Shown here one piece after another: positions 41,280 to 50,314 of a DNA stretch of 64,000 nt (position 1 is the first letter of the stretch; every line of letters starts with the position of its first letter). The notes under the pieces are model-generated. The model did not search any database, was not told where the DNA came from, and saw only the letters and a program-made list of their open reading frames with translations. The translations under genes and the position numbers were made by a program. This stretch comes from Bin22 sp965207275 (GTDB lineage: Bacteria; Chloroflexota; Dehalococcoidia; Lucifugimonadales; UBA3495), in assembly GCA_965207275.1 (NCBI GenBank), contig CBDBMH010000001.1, positions 124,001 to 188,000 on the forward strand, given 5' to 3'.

Positions 41280-41502
41280 CGTGATTTGCCGACTAGAGCG
41301 CTTTGACCCGGGCAAGTAGCAACCAATATGCGATTGCCCTGCAATATCGCCTCAATGAACTGTCACTCTGAATGCCACGGCAGGCTCAGGCGTCCGCCCT
41401 TGGCCGGGCGGCATGACCGCTGTTCAAAATATCTGCCTCCATTTAGGACGCGATTGCCCTGGCGCAGGTCCCGGCTTCGGGTTGTTGCCCATTCCCCTGT
41501 TG

Positions 41503-41508
41503 TATAAT
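41503..41508 (+). promoter_or_regulatory. polA -10 box
   Basis: A perfect TATAAT lies 40 bases upstream of the preferred polA ATG. TTGTTG is 15 bases upstream, a weak -35. The ATG at 41507 overlaps this box, another reason to start at 41549. Confidence 0.5.
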
Positions 41509-41548
41509 GCAGGAGACTACCCCAAAGCCGCATTTCGAGGTGCCTGCA

Positions 41549-44323
41549 ATGGCCCAGGAAACCGTCGCCGTGCCCCTGTTCGAGTCTACATCCGGCAAGC
41601 CCCTGCTGATGATCATGGACGGCCACGCCATGGTGCACCGCTCCTTCCGGGCCATCTCAACCCAGCGGCACCTGACGGTGTCCACTACGGGCGAGGACGT
41701 CACCGGAGTCTACGGTTTCACCAACGTGTTTCTGCGGGCATTGCAGGACTGGAAGCCCACCCACGTGGCCATTGCTTTCGACACCCGGGCGCCTACCTTC
41801 CGGCACCTGCGCTTCGAGGAGTACAAGGCCCAGCGGGAGCCCTCGCCGCCGGAGCTGCGGCCCCAGTTCGGGCGGGTCAAGGAATTGATGGAAGCCTTCG
41901 GAGTGCCCATTTACGAGGTAGAGGGCTTCGAGGCAGACGACGTTATCGGCACCCTGTGCAAACAGGCGGAAGAACAGGGCCTGGACTCGGTGATTCTGAC
42001 CGGCGACCGGGACACCTTCCAGCTGATTTCCCCCCACGTTCGCATTGACCTGTCTTCCGGATTCCAGGACCGCAACGTTTACGACGAGACGGCGCTGGCC
42101 GAACGTTACGGCGGGCTGACCGCCACCCAGCAGCCGGACTTCAAGTCCCTGCTGGGTGACTCGTCGGACAACATCCCCGGCGTGCCCCGAGTGGGTGAAA
42201 AGACAGCCATCAAGCTGCTGAACGAATTTCACGACCTGGAGGGCATTTACGACCACATCGAAGACGTGAAGCCCCCCAGCGTACGCAAGTCCTTGGAGGA
42301 GAACCGAGACCGGGCCTTCGAGAACCGCATCCTGACCACCATTTCCCGGGAAGCCCCGGTGGAGCTGTCCCTGGAAGCATCGAAGAGCGGTTCCTACGAC
42401 CGGGGCAGGGTTGTGTCCCTGCTGACGGAGCTGGAGTTCCACACCGTAATTCCCCGCCTGCCGGCGCCGGTATGGGACCCGGGATCAGGCGCCCCCCAGG
42501 CGGAGGCCCAGCTTTCCCCGGCAGACGAGGACACGGACTACATTACGGTCCAGACCCAGTCCCAGCTAGACGAGATGCTGGCGGAATTGCGGGAGGCCGG
42601 AGGATTTGCCTTCGATACCGAGACCACCAGCCTGGACCAGATGCGGGCGGAATTGGTGGGCCTGAGCTTCGCCACCGAACCCGGCCGCGCCTGGTACGTG
42701 CCGGTGGGGCACCGGGAGGGCGCGCAGCTTCCGCTGGAAGAGGCGCTGGCCCAGCTGAAGCCGTTGCTGGAGGACCCGGAACTGGCCAAGAGCGCTCACA
42801 ATGCCACCTTCGACGTGATGGTGCTGGCCAACTATGGCATCAACGTCCGCAACGTGGACTTTGACAGCATGGTTGCCGCCCACCTGCTCAGCCGCAACCA
42901 GCTGGGGCTCAAGAACCTGGCCCTGGACGTGCTGGGCGTGGAGATGAAGCTGATTACGGATCTGATCGGCAAGGGCGCCCGCCAGAAGACCTTCGACCAG
43001 GTGCCCATCGAGGACGCCACGCCCTACGCTGCCGCGGACGCCGACATGACCATCCGGCTGCGGGGCAGGCTGGAACCGTCCATTGATCAACAGAACCTGT
43101 CCTCCCTGATGCGCGACATAGAAATGCCCCTGGTTCCCGTGCTGGTGCAGATGCAGCGGCAGGGCATCAAGGTGGACGAGGGCTCGCTGCACGAAATGTC
43201 CCGCGACCTGAACGAGCACATGCAGCGGACGGAACTGGAGCTATACCAGTCCATCGGCCACACGGTCAACATTAACTCGCCCCAGCAATTGAGCGACCTG
43301 CTGTTCAATGAACTGAGCCTGCCCAAGACTCGACGCACCAAGACGGGCTATTCCACCGACGCCAACGCCCTGGAAGGTATGCGGGGCTACCATCCCGTGG
43401 TGGACAAGATACTGGAATACCGCCAGGTGTCCAAGCTCAAGTCCACCTACGTGGATACCCTGCCGGAACTGATCAATCCGGACACGGGCCGCATCCACAC
43501 CAGCTACAACCAGGTAGGGTCGGCGACCGGGCGAATGTCCAGCAGCGACCCGAACCTGCAGAACATCCCCATCCGCACTGAGATGGGGAAGCGGGTGCGA
43601 AGCGCTTTCGTCGCCGAGGGCGCGCCGGACTGGGTGCTCTTCGCAGCCGATTACTCGCAGATTGAGCTGAGGGTGCTGGCCCATCTTTCCCAGGACCCAG
43701 AATTGCTGGAGGCCTTCCGTCGAGGCGAGGATATCCACGCCGCCACCGCGTCCCTGATGAATGACGTGCCCATCAACGAGGTTACCGCCGACCAACGCCG
43801 GGTGGCCAAGGTGTTGAACTTCGGCGTAATCTACGGCCTTTCGGCCCACGGCATTTCCCAGCAGACGGAATACTCGCGGGAGGACGGCGCCAAATTCATC
43901 GAGACCTACTTCAGCAAGTACCCACGCATCGCCGGCTACCTGGAAGAGGTGAAAGCGAAGACCCGGGAGACCCAGTACGTGGAGACCCTGTGTGGCCGCC
44001 GCCGTTTCGTGCCCGACGTGAACTCCAGCAACTTCAACGTCAGGGGCGCCGCCGAGCGCATGGCCATCAACATGCCCATCCAGGGTACCGCCGCCGACAT
44101 TATGAAGCTGGCCATGATACGGGTGCACGACCGGCTGCTGCGGGAAAACCTGCGCGCCCGTATGTTGCTCCAGGTCCACGACGAACTGGTCTTCGAGGTT
44201 CCCCGGGAGGAAATGGACGACCTCCAGGCCCTGGTCTTCGACGAGATGCCGGCGGCCATGGACCTGGACGTTACCCTGAAGGTGGAAGCCAAGTGGGGCG
44301 TAAGCTGGGGAGATATGGAGTAG
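41549..44323 (+). CDS. polA: DNA polymerase I
   Basis: A 924-residue polymerase with three domains: 5'-3' exonuclease/FEN (about 15-300; TGDRDTFQLIS, GDSSDNIPGVPRVGEKTA), 3'-5' exonuclease (about 325-525; FDTETTS, NATFDVMVL, YAAADADM), and polymerase (about 545-924; motif A ADYSQIELRVLAHLS, motif B RRVAKVLNFGVIYG, motif C VHDELVFEV). All three exonuclease motifs carry their acidic residues, so proofreading looks active, unlike in many thermophile enzymes. It acts in repair and Okazaki fragment processing. GAGGTG lies 6 bases before the chosen ATG. Confidence 0.97.
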   Translation: MAQETVAVPLFESTSGKPLLMIMDGHAMVHRSFRAISTQRHLTVSTTGEDVTGVYGFTNVFLRALQDWKPTHVAIAFDTRAPTFRHLRFEEYKAQREPSPPELRPQFGRVKELMEAFGVPIYEVEGFEADDVIGTLCKQAEEQGLDSVILTGDRDTFQLISPHVRIDLSSGFQDRNVYDETALAERYGGLTATQQPDFKSLLGDSSDNIPGVPRVGEKTAIKLLNEFHDLEGIYDHIEDVKPPSVRKSLEENRDRAFENRILTTISREAPVELSLEASKSGSYDRGRVVSLLTELEFHTVIPRLPAPVWDPGSGAPQAEAQLSPADEDTDYITVQTQSQLDEMLAELREAGGFAFDTETTSLDQMRAELVGLSFATEPGRAWYVPVGHREGAQLPLEEALAQLKPLLEDPELAKSAHNATFDVMVLANYGINVRNVDFDSMVAAHLLSRNQLGLKNLALDVLGVEMKLITDLIGKGARQKTFDQVPIEDATPYAAADADMTIRLRGRLEPSIDQQNLSSLMRDIEMPLVPVLVQMQRQGIKVDEGSLHEMSRDLNEHMQRTELELYQSIGHTVNINSPQQLSDLLFNELSLPKTRRTKTGYSTDANALEGMRGYHPVVDKILEYRQVSKLKSTYVDTLPELINPDTGRIHTSYNQVGSATGRMSSSDPNLQNIPIRTEMGKRVRSAFVAEGAPDWVLFAADYSQIELRVLAHLSQDPELLEAFRRGEDIHAATASLMNDVPINEVTADQRRVAKVLNFGVIYGLSAHGISQQTEYSREDGAKFIETYFSKYPRIAGYLEEVKAKTRETQYVETLCGRRRFVPDVNSSNFNVRGAAERMAINMPIQGTAADIMKLAMIRVHDRLLRENLRARMLLQVHDELVFEVPREEMDDLQALVFDEMPAAMDLDVTLKVEAKWGVSWGDME

Positions 44324-44380
44324 GGCCATATCTGGCAAGACCTGCCAGCCGTTGTTCATTTCCAGTGGAGATAGAATTCC

Positions 44381-44740
44381 ATGGGCAGAACCGACGTTCA
44401 AGCCAGGATAATCGGAGAAAAGGAAACCCGGGAGTACATATTTTTGGTGGACACCGGGGCCACCCATGTTGCCTTGCCACTGGAAGAAATCGAGGCCCTG
44501 GGCTTGCGGCCCGCCGGGGGAAAGCTACGATTGCGAAGCGCCACCGGCATGGTCGAGTTGCAATCATATCACTTTGACGGTGAGTTATTAGGCCGCTGGT
44601 TTGGGGGCATTTTGGTGCCCGCGTCCACGCCGCTGATCGGATACGAAGCCCTGGAGAACCTGGGGTTCCGGGTCAATCCGGTAATCCGGCAAATCGAACC
44701 TGTACCTGACGATGTAATTCACCCGCCATTCTTGTTGTAA
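44381..44740 (+). CDS. Small clan AA aspartyl protease-like protein
   Basis: A 119-residue protein with FLVDTGATHVALP, the DTGA active-site motif of retropepsin-like proteases, followed by a hydrophobic-hydrophobic-glycine pattern (LIGYEALENLGFRV). Such single-domain proteins function as dimers. There is no signal peptide. The substrate is unknown. It lies 57 bases after polA and 56 bases before a CitE-like gene, in the same direction. Confidence 0.8.
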   Translation: MGRTDVQARIIGEKETREYIFLVDTGATHVALPLEEIEALGLRPAGGKLRLRSATGMVELQSYHFDGELLGRWFGGILVPASTPLIGYEALENLGFRVNPVIRQIEPVPDDVIHPPFLL

Positions 44741-44796
44741 CTCCGTGGCAACTGACCAGGATAGGAATTAACCAACCCCCGACCGGAGGCCGCCCC

Positions 44797-45690
44797 TTGG
44801 AACTGCTGCGCAGCCTAATCTTCGTACCCGGGAACCGCTCCAACATGCTGGAGCGGGCCCTGAGCTTCGACGCCGACATCATCATGGTGGACCTGGAGGA
44901 CTCGGTGCCGCCGGGGGAGAAGGTTGCCGCCCGCGCCGTGGCCGCCGAGTGGATTCCCCGGTTGCGGCGGGCGGGGCAGCGGGTGATGGTGCGGGTCAAC
45001 TCCCTGGACACCGGCCTGACCCGGGACGAACTGGCAGCCGTTATCTCCCCTGACCTCTACGGCGTAAGTGTGGGCAAGACCGAGTCAGCGGGAGACTTGA
45101 GGGAGATTGAAGGAATAATCTCTCCGCTGGAAATCGGCGCAAACCTGGAAGCCGGCCACGTGAGCTTCATTCCCTGGATCGAAAGCGCCCGGGCTATCGT
45201 CAACGTCAACGAAATGGCCACTGCCCTTGTCCGCACCGTCGCCATTGCCTTCGGGGCCGAGGACTATACCAACGACATGGGAATCCAGCGGACCGACGAC
45301 GGAGAAGAGGTGTACCATCCCCGCGGCACGGTGGCCATCGCCGCCCGGGCCGCCGGGATTGCATCCCTGGACAGCCCCTATGTGGCCTTCCGCAACCCGG
45401 ACGGTCTGGAGAAGGACGCAGGGGTGGCCCGCCAGATGGGTTACACCGGCAAGTTCGCCATTCACCCGGCTCAGGTAGAAACCATCAACCAATTGTTCAG
45501 TCCCCAGCCGGAGGACGTGGCCTACGCCCGCCGGGTGATGGAAGCCTGGCGTGAGGCCGAGGCCAACGGGCGCGGCTCCCTGTCCCTGGACGACAAGATG
45601 GTGGACGTTCCGGTGGTCAAGCGCGCTCAGAACCTGCTGGCCCTGGTAGACGAAATCGATAGACAGCTAGCCGCCCGGGGTCGGGGGTAG
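44797..45690 (+). CDS. CitE-like HpcH/HpaI lyase
   Basis: A 297-residue TIM-barrel enzyme of the CitE/malyl-CoA lyase family. Signature parts are RSLIFVPGNRSNMLERAL, DADIIMVDLEDSVPPGEK, MVRVNSLDTG and GYTGKFAIHPAQV. The acid EDYTNDMGI segment binds magnesium. Citrate lyase needs CitD and CitF, which are not here, so citramalyl-CoA, malyl-CoA or a similar CoA ester is a better guess. The start is TTG at 44797 with a GGAGG-like site (CGGAGG) about 9 bases upstream. Confidence 0.85.
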   Translation: MELLRSLIFVPGNRSNMLERALSFDADIIMVDLEDSVPPGEKVAARAVAAEWIPRLRRAGQRVMVRVNSLDTGLTRDELAAVISPDLYGVSVGKTESAGDLREIEGIISPLEIGANLEAGHVSFIPWIESARAIVNVNEMATALVRTVAIAFGAEDYTNDMGIQRTDDGEEVYHPRGTVAIAARAAGIASLDSPYVAFRNPDGLEKDAGVARQMGYTGKFAIHPAQVETINQLFSPQPEDVAYARRVMEAWREAEANGRGSLSLDDKMVDVPVVKRAQNLLALVDEIDRQLAARGRG

Positions 45691-45749
45691 TCGATGACGG
45701 GAAAGTTGGTAGTCTTGCTCCGCCGGTCATCCGGCGCCGGCGTGTGAAC

Positions 45750-46124
45750 ATGACCACCGATCGCATAATCCTGCAAGGCATGCGCTTTTACGGTTACCAC
45801 GGAGTGAATCCCGAGGAAAAGGCGCAGGGCCAGGGCTACCTGGTGGACCTGGAGGCAGAAATTGACCTGGCGCGTCCCGGCCTTACCGACGCCATTGAGG
45901 ACACGGTCAGCTACACTCACCTGTACCGGGCTATCCGGGCTGTCATGGAAGGGGAATCCCGCAATCTTCTGGAGCGGTTGGCCCAGGAAATCGCAGGCAA
46001 GCTGCTGGCAGACTTCCCGCTGGAGGCTGTAACAGTCACCGTCAGAAAACCTGACCCGCCCATCAAGGGTTCCTTCATCGACTGCGCCGCTGTGAGGATT
46101 CGCCGGCGGCGAGATGGCAGTTGA
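45750..46124 (+). CDS. folB: Dihydroneopterin aldolase
   Basis: A 124-residue FolB (MRFYGYHGVNPEEKAQGQGY, DTVSYTHLYRAI, ERLAQEIAGKLL, VRKPDPPIKG). It converts dihydroneopterin to 6-hydroxymethyl-dihydropterin in folate synthesis. The catalytic lysine is within PDPPIKG, and the conserved tyrosine is in SYTHLY. A GTG six bases earlier is an alternative start. No other folate gene is adjacent. Confidence 0.92.
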   Translation: MTTDRIILQGMRFYGYHGVNPEEKAQGQGYLVDLEAEIDLARPGLTDAIEDTVSYTHLYRAIRAVMEGESRNLLERLAQEIAGKLLADFPLEAVTVTVRKPDPPIKGSFIDCAAVRIRRRRDGS

Positions 46125-46167
46125 GCAGCCAACTACCAGCTACATATCACCGGAAAGAGGACCTTTG

Positions 46168-47745
46168 ATGCAGAACCGCGACACCACCGCAGCCTTTAAC
46201 TACCACGAGTCCACCAAGCTGGCCTACATCAACCTGGCTACCAAGCCTCCCCTCTACAAGTCCTACTCCGGCCTGCCGGCCCTGCCCTTGCCGGCCGAAT
46301 TTCCGTCGCCTGACACACCCGCCCTGGAGGCCATCGGCGCATACCAAGCCACGGGCGGCCCCGAGCCCTCCCTGTCCACATTGGCGCAGTTGCTCTATTA
46401 CTGCGCCGGCGTTACCCGAGTCGGAAATTTCAGGATTGCAGGGGAAGTCCACTTCCGGGCGGCGGCGTCGGCCGGGGGCCTGTACCCGGTGGAGACTTAC
46501 GTGGTTTGCCGCGGCCTGGAGGGTCTGGACGCCGGGGTCTATCACTTCGGGCCGGACACCTTCCAGCTTACCCGCCTTCGGGAAGGGGACTTTCGCAGAC
46601 ACCTGGCCAAGGCGGCCGGCGGAGACCAGCGGATAGCTTCGGCGCCCCTGACCGTCGTCTTCACCACGGTCTTCTGGCGCAGTTCGTGGAAATACCGCAC
46701 TCGAGGCTACCGGTACTGTTTCTGGGACAACGGCACGGTGGCGGCCAACCTGCTGTCCGGCGCCGCGTCCGCCGGACTGCCTGGCAGGGTGGTCAACGCC
46801 TTTGTGGACCGGAGTGTAGACGAACTGCTGGGCATCGACGGCATTGGCGAGGCATCCACCTGCCTGTTGGCCATCGGAGCAGGTTCTGAGCCGCGCAATG
46901 TGCCCGGCGTGCTTCCAGACCTGGACCCGGTGGGTGGAGAATCTGTCATAACCGCGCCCGGGGAGATTGACTATCCGGATATTCGCGACACCCACGCGGC
47001 CACCCTGTTGGCCGATGCCTCGGAAGTGGATATTGCCCGAGGGGAGCTTGGTATCACGACCCCTGCTGTTGAAACGCAGTTTTTCCCCTTCCCTGATTTG
47101 GGGACTGCGGGTCTGGAATCTCGGCCCCTGGGGCAGACCATTCGGGAACGGGGTTCCACCCGGCGCTTCGACCACGTCCCCATATCCCTGGCCCAGCTTG
47201 CGGCCATCGTCGGTACCGCCACCGGTGGAGTGCCGGCGGACTTCCTGGGCGACCCGGGAGACAGCCTGCTGGACCTGTACTTGATCGTCAACGCCGTGGA
47301 AGATTTACCAGCAGGATCATACTGCTATTCCCCCAGCCAACAAGGGCTCTACCAGCTTAAGGAAGGAACCTTCCGGCAGGAAGCCGGCCACCTGGGGTTC
47401 GAGCAGGCCCTGCCCCACGACGCCTCTGCGGTAGCATTCTTTATGGCCGACCTGGGGCCCATACTGGAGAGGTACGGCAACCGGGGCTACCGCGCCGCCC
47501 AACTGGAGGCCGGCATCGTGGGCGGGAAACTCTACCTGGCCGCCCACTCGCTGGGCCTGGGGGCCAGCGGCCTGACCTTCTACGACGACGAAGTAACCGA
47601 GTTTTTCTCGCCCCACGCCGCTGGCAAGAGCGCCATGTTCGTGGTCCCCATCGGGATCACGGCAGCAGTGAACCGGGTCAGGCCCTTCCGGTCACGAATC
47701 GCCATGACCCTGGACGCCCAGTCCAGGACATCCACTCGCCGCTGA
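46168..47745 (+). CDS. SagB/ThcOx-type nitroreductase, two domains
   Basis: A 525-residue protein with two nitroreductase-like halves. The first has YYCAGVTRVG, RAAASAGGLYPVETYVVC and GAASAGLPGRVVNAFV; the second has RERGSTRRFDHVPISLAQLA, YLIVNAVEDLPAGSYCYSP and AAHSLGLGASGLTFYDDEVTEF. SagB enzymes use FMN to oxidise azolines to azoles in peptide natural products, but many stand alone. No YcaO, precursor peptide or other RiPP gene is close. AGAGGAC precedes the ATG at 46168; a longer frame starts at 46114 and would overlap folB. Confidence 0.85.
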   Translation: MQNRDTTAAFNYHESTKLAYINLATKPPLYKSYSGLPALPLPAEFPSPDTPALEAIGAYQATGGPEPSLSTLAQLLYYCAGVTRVGNFRIAGEVHFRAAASAGGLYPVETYVVCRGLEGLDAGVYHFGPDTFQLTRLREGDFRRHLAKAAGGDQRIASAPLTVVFTTVFWRSSWKYRTRGYRYCFWDNGTVAANLLSGAASAGLPGRVVNAFVDRSVDELLGIDGIGEASTCLLAIGAGSEPRNVPGVLPDLDPVGGESVITAPGEIDYPDIRDTHAATLLADASEVDIARGELGITTPAVETQFFPFPDLGTAGLESRPLGQTIRERGSTRRFDHVPISLAQLAAIVGTATGGVPADFLGDPGDSLLDLYLIVNAVEDLPAGSYCYSPSQQGLYQLKEGTFRQEAGHLGFEQALPHDASAVAFFMADLGPILERYGNRGYRAAQLEAGIVGGKLYLAAHSLGLGASGLTFYDDEVTEFFSPHAAGKSAMFVVPIGITAAVNRVRPFRSRIAMTLDAQSRTSTRR

Positions 47746-48260
47746 AATTATCGCCAGGCTGATGCCTCCGTCCCTTCCTGCGAGCCCGACCCGTGACGCG
47801 GAGTCGCTGAAGCGTCTGCGCCCTGAACTACTATGCTTTCCCCATAGGGCGCACGGGCGAGCCATCCCATGCTCGCGATCAATTGAAGCGAGGATCGGTT
47901 TTCCCCAATAGAGAGCATAGACTCTTGATAGTGGACAATGGGACGATCTTGAAGAGGCCAGCGACCTGACTCAGACAACCCACAAATTTCACCTGTTCCT
48001 GCCAATTTGACATTGAAATGGGCCGTAGTATATATTCGTCAAAATCTCGTTGCGGCTATCCCGGCGCGGCCTCCGAAATCCTTCATTTCCTTAGCGGTCA
48101 TAGTTGACATTCTGGAAGAGGATGGTCGGACTTCGCTGCAACGGGCGGGCCTGAGGTTTCCTGGCACAGTATTCATCACCGGGGAGGACCGGCATCCGGC
48201 GCACTTCGCTGAAGCCAGCTACTGGCGTCCGGTGTGTGCCCGTTGAAGGGAACAGATAAA
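47746..48260. other. Gene-free stretch before the peptide transporter ATPases
   Basis: About 510 bases with no credible gene. It may hold the promoter of the next two genes; a TTGACA-like box (TTGACA at 48007) is present, but no matching -10 at a good distance was defined. Confidence 0.4.
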
Positions 48261-49250
48261 ATGAGTGTCGTCACCGACAATGTCATACTGGAGGTGGAAG
48301 ATCTCCACACCTACTTCTTTAACCGGACAAATACCGTCAAGGCGGTGGATGGCGTCAGCTTTTTCCTGAGAGAAGGGGAGACCCTGGGAATCGTTGGCGA
48401 GTCCGGCTGCGGCAAAACCATGACCGCCCTGTCGCTGCTGCGGCTGGTGCCCCAGCCGGCGGGCAAGATAATCAGCGGCTCTATCCGGCTTAACGGCGAC
48501 GATCTCCTCCAGAAAAGCGAAGACGAAATGCGGCAGATCCGGGGTCGGCAGATCTCCATGATCCTGCAAGACCCGCAGACTTCCCTGAATCCGGTCTTTA
48601 CCATCGGCAACCAGTTGATGGAAGCCCTGGGGATGGCCCGCAAGGAAAGCCACAAGAACATGATCGGGCGAGCGGTGGACGCTCTGCGGAACGTGAACGT
48701 GGCGGCCCCGGAACGGCGCCTGGAGGACTTCCCCCACCAGATGAGCGGCGGAATGAAGCAGAGGGTTGTGGGCGCAATCGCCCTCTCCTGCGAACCCGGC
48801 GTCATCATCGCCGACGAGCCCACAACCGCGCTGGACGTGACCATTCAGCTCCAGTATCTTCGGCTGCTGAAGGACATCCAGGAAGAGACCGGCCTGGCCA
48901 TCATCTTCATCACCCACGACTTTGGCGTTGTCGCCCGCATGTGCGACCGGGTAGCAGTGATGTATGCCGGCCGGGTAGTGGAAAACGGCCCGGTGCGGGA
49001 AATTTTCAATGAACCTTCCCACCCCTACACCAGGGCCCTGATAGACTCGGTGCCCAAGCTGGAAGAACGGACCGAACGACTATACTCCATCGAAGGCCAG
49101 CCACCCCTTCTTTCCAACCTGCCCGAAGGCTGCCGCTTTGCCGACCGGTGTGAGTTCGCCCGGGACAAATGCCTGGAGGCCTACCCGCCTTCCTATACTG
49201 TAAAGGAAGGGCATACCGCCGACTGCTGGAGGTTGGACGAATCATGGTAA
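48261..49250 (+). CDS. dppD: Oligopeptide/dipeptide ABC transporter ATPase, DppD-like
   Basis: A 329-residue ABC ATPase: Walker A GESGCGKT, signature MSGGMKQR, Walker B VIIADEPTTALD, switch THDFG. The C-terminal oligopeptide-type zinc/iron cluster region (LPEGCRFADRCEFARDKC) is present, as in Opp/Dpp ATPases. GAAGGGA lies 9 bases before the ATG at 48261; a GTG at 48234 is possible. It overlaps the next ATPase gene. No permease or binding-protein gene lies within the window. Confidence 0.88.
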   Translation: MSVVTDNVILEVEDLHTYFFNRTNTVKAVDGVSFFLREGETLGIVGESGCGKTMTALSLLRLVPQPAGKIISGSIRLNGDDLLQKSEDEMRQIRGRQISMILQDPQTSLNPVFTIGNQLMEALGMARKESHKNMIGRAVDALRNVNVAAPERRLEDFPHQMSGGMKQRVVGAIALSCEPGVIIADEPTTALDVTIQLQYLRLLKDIQEETGLAIIFITHDFGVVARMCDRVAVMYAGRVVENGPVREIFNEPSHPYTRALIDSVPKLEERTERLYSIEGQPPLLSNLPEGCRFADRCEFARDKCLEAYPPSYTVKEGHTADCWRLDESW

Positions 49251-50227
49251 CGACCAATGGGGATACCCCCCTGCTCCAGGTGCAGAACCTGAAAAAGTAT
49301 TTCCCGGTCACCAAGGGGCTTATCCTGATGAAGACCATCGGCTACGTGCAGGCGGTGGACAGCATCAACTTCAGCATCCGCCAGGGCGAGACACTGGGCT
49401 TGGTGGGCGAGTCGGGCTGCGGCAAGACCACCACCAGCAAGCTGTTGCTCCGACTGGAGAGGCCGACGGAGGGTCAGATCCTTCTGGACGGCAAGGACAT
49501 CCAGGATTTTCGGGGCGTGGAGTTGCAGGACTATCGAACCACGGTGCAGGCCGTTTTCCAGGACCCCTGGTCTTCCCTGAGCCCCCGAATGCGCGTTCGG
49601 GACATCATATCTGAACCGTTGGTGGTCAACCGGCAGGTCAGCCACCAGGAGCGGGACGAGAGGGTGGGCGAAGTTCTGTCCCAGGTGGGGCTCCACTCCG
49701 AGCAGGCCAACAACTATCCCCACGAGTTCAGCGGGGGCCAGCGGCAGAGAATTGCCGTAGCGTCGGCCCTGGCTTCCTTCCCCAAGATGATCGTGCTGGA
49801 TGAGCCCGTATCCGCGCTGGACGTGTCCATCCGTGCCCAGATCATGAACCTGCTGGTTGACCTGCAGGCGGAGTACAACGTCAGTTACCTGCTCATTGCC
49901 CACAATCTGGCCACCGTGCGCTACATGGCCCACCAGACGGCGGTGATGTACCTGGGGCAGATCGTGGAGTACTCGGAGACGGAAGAGCTTTACCAGAATC
50001 CGTTACACCCCTACACCAAGGCCCTCTTCTCGGCAGCCCTGCCTTCCCACCCCGACCTGGTGCGGGAGGAGATTGTGTTGACGGGGGAAGTGCCGTCACC
50101 CATCAATCCGCCTTCCGGCTGCCGGTTCCACCCCAGGTGTCCCTTTGCCATGGACAAGTGCTCGGAAGAGGTGCCGGTGGACAAGGAAGTGGCGCCCGGT
50201 CACCGGGTTTCCTGTCACCTGTACTAG
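49244..50227 (+). CDS. dppF: Oligopeptide/dipeptide ABC transporter ATPase, DppF-like
   Basis: A 327-residue ABC ATPase: Walker A GESGCGKTT, signature FSGGQRQR, Walker B IVLDEPVSALD and the C-terminal NPPSGCRFHPRCPFAMDKC region. It is the usual partner of DppD, and each half-site heterodimer would sit on two permeases. The start (ATG at 49244) overlaps the previous stop by 7 bases with GGAGG 12 bases upstream. A clear terminator follows, so the unit is only these two genes. Confidence 0.88.
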   Translation: MVTTNGDTPLLQVQNLKKYFPVTKGLILMKTIGYVQAVDSINFSIRQGETLGLVGESGCGKTTTSKLLLRLERPTEGQILLDGKDIQDFRGVELQDYRTTVQAVFQDPWSSLSPRMRVRDIISEPLVVNRQVSHQERDERVGEVLSQVGLHSEQANNYPHEFSGGQRQRIAVASALASFPKMIVLDEPVSALDVSIRAQIMNLLVDLQAEYNVSYLLIAHNLATVRYMAHQTAVMYLGQIVEYSETEELYQNPLHPYTKALFSAALPSHPDLVREEIVLTGEVPSPINPPSGCRFHPRCPFAMDKCSEEVPVDKEVAPGHRVSCHLY

Positions 50228-50264
50228 GCAGAAATGTAGGACCAATACCCACCGCAAAAAGCAA

Positions 50265-50297
50265 CGGGCCGGACGCTATGTCCGGCCCGGTTTTCTT
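50265..50297 (+). terminator. Rho-independent terminator after dppF
   Basis: A 10-bp perfect stem (CGGGCCGGAC with its complement), a GCTAT loop and then GTTTTCTTT. Confidence 0.85.
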
Positions 50298-50314
50298 TGT
50301 CCCCAGCGTCAGGA

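Larger units (their letters stand above)
41118..41548. other. Intergenic region between fmdB and polA, with palindrome
   Basis: Divergent spacer of about 430 bases that holds a long palindrome (41244-41279) and the polA -10 box. No gene is visible. Confidence 0.5.
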
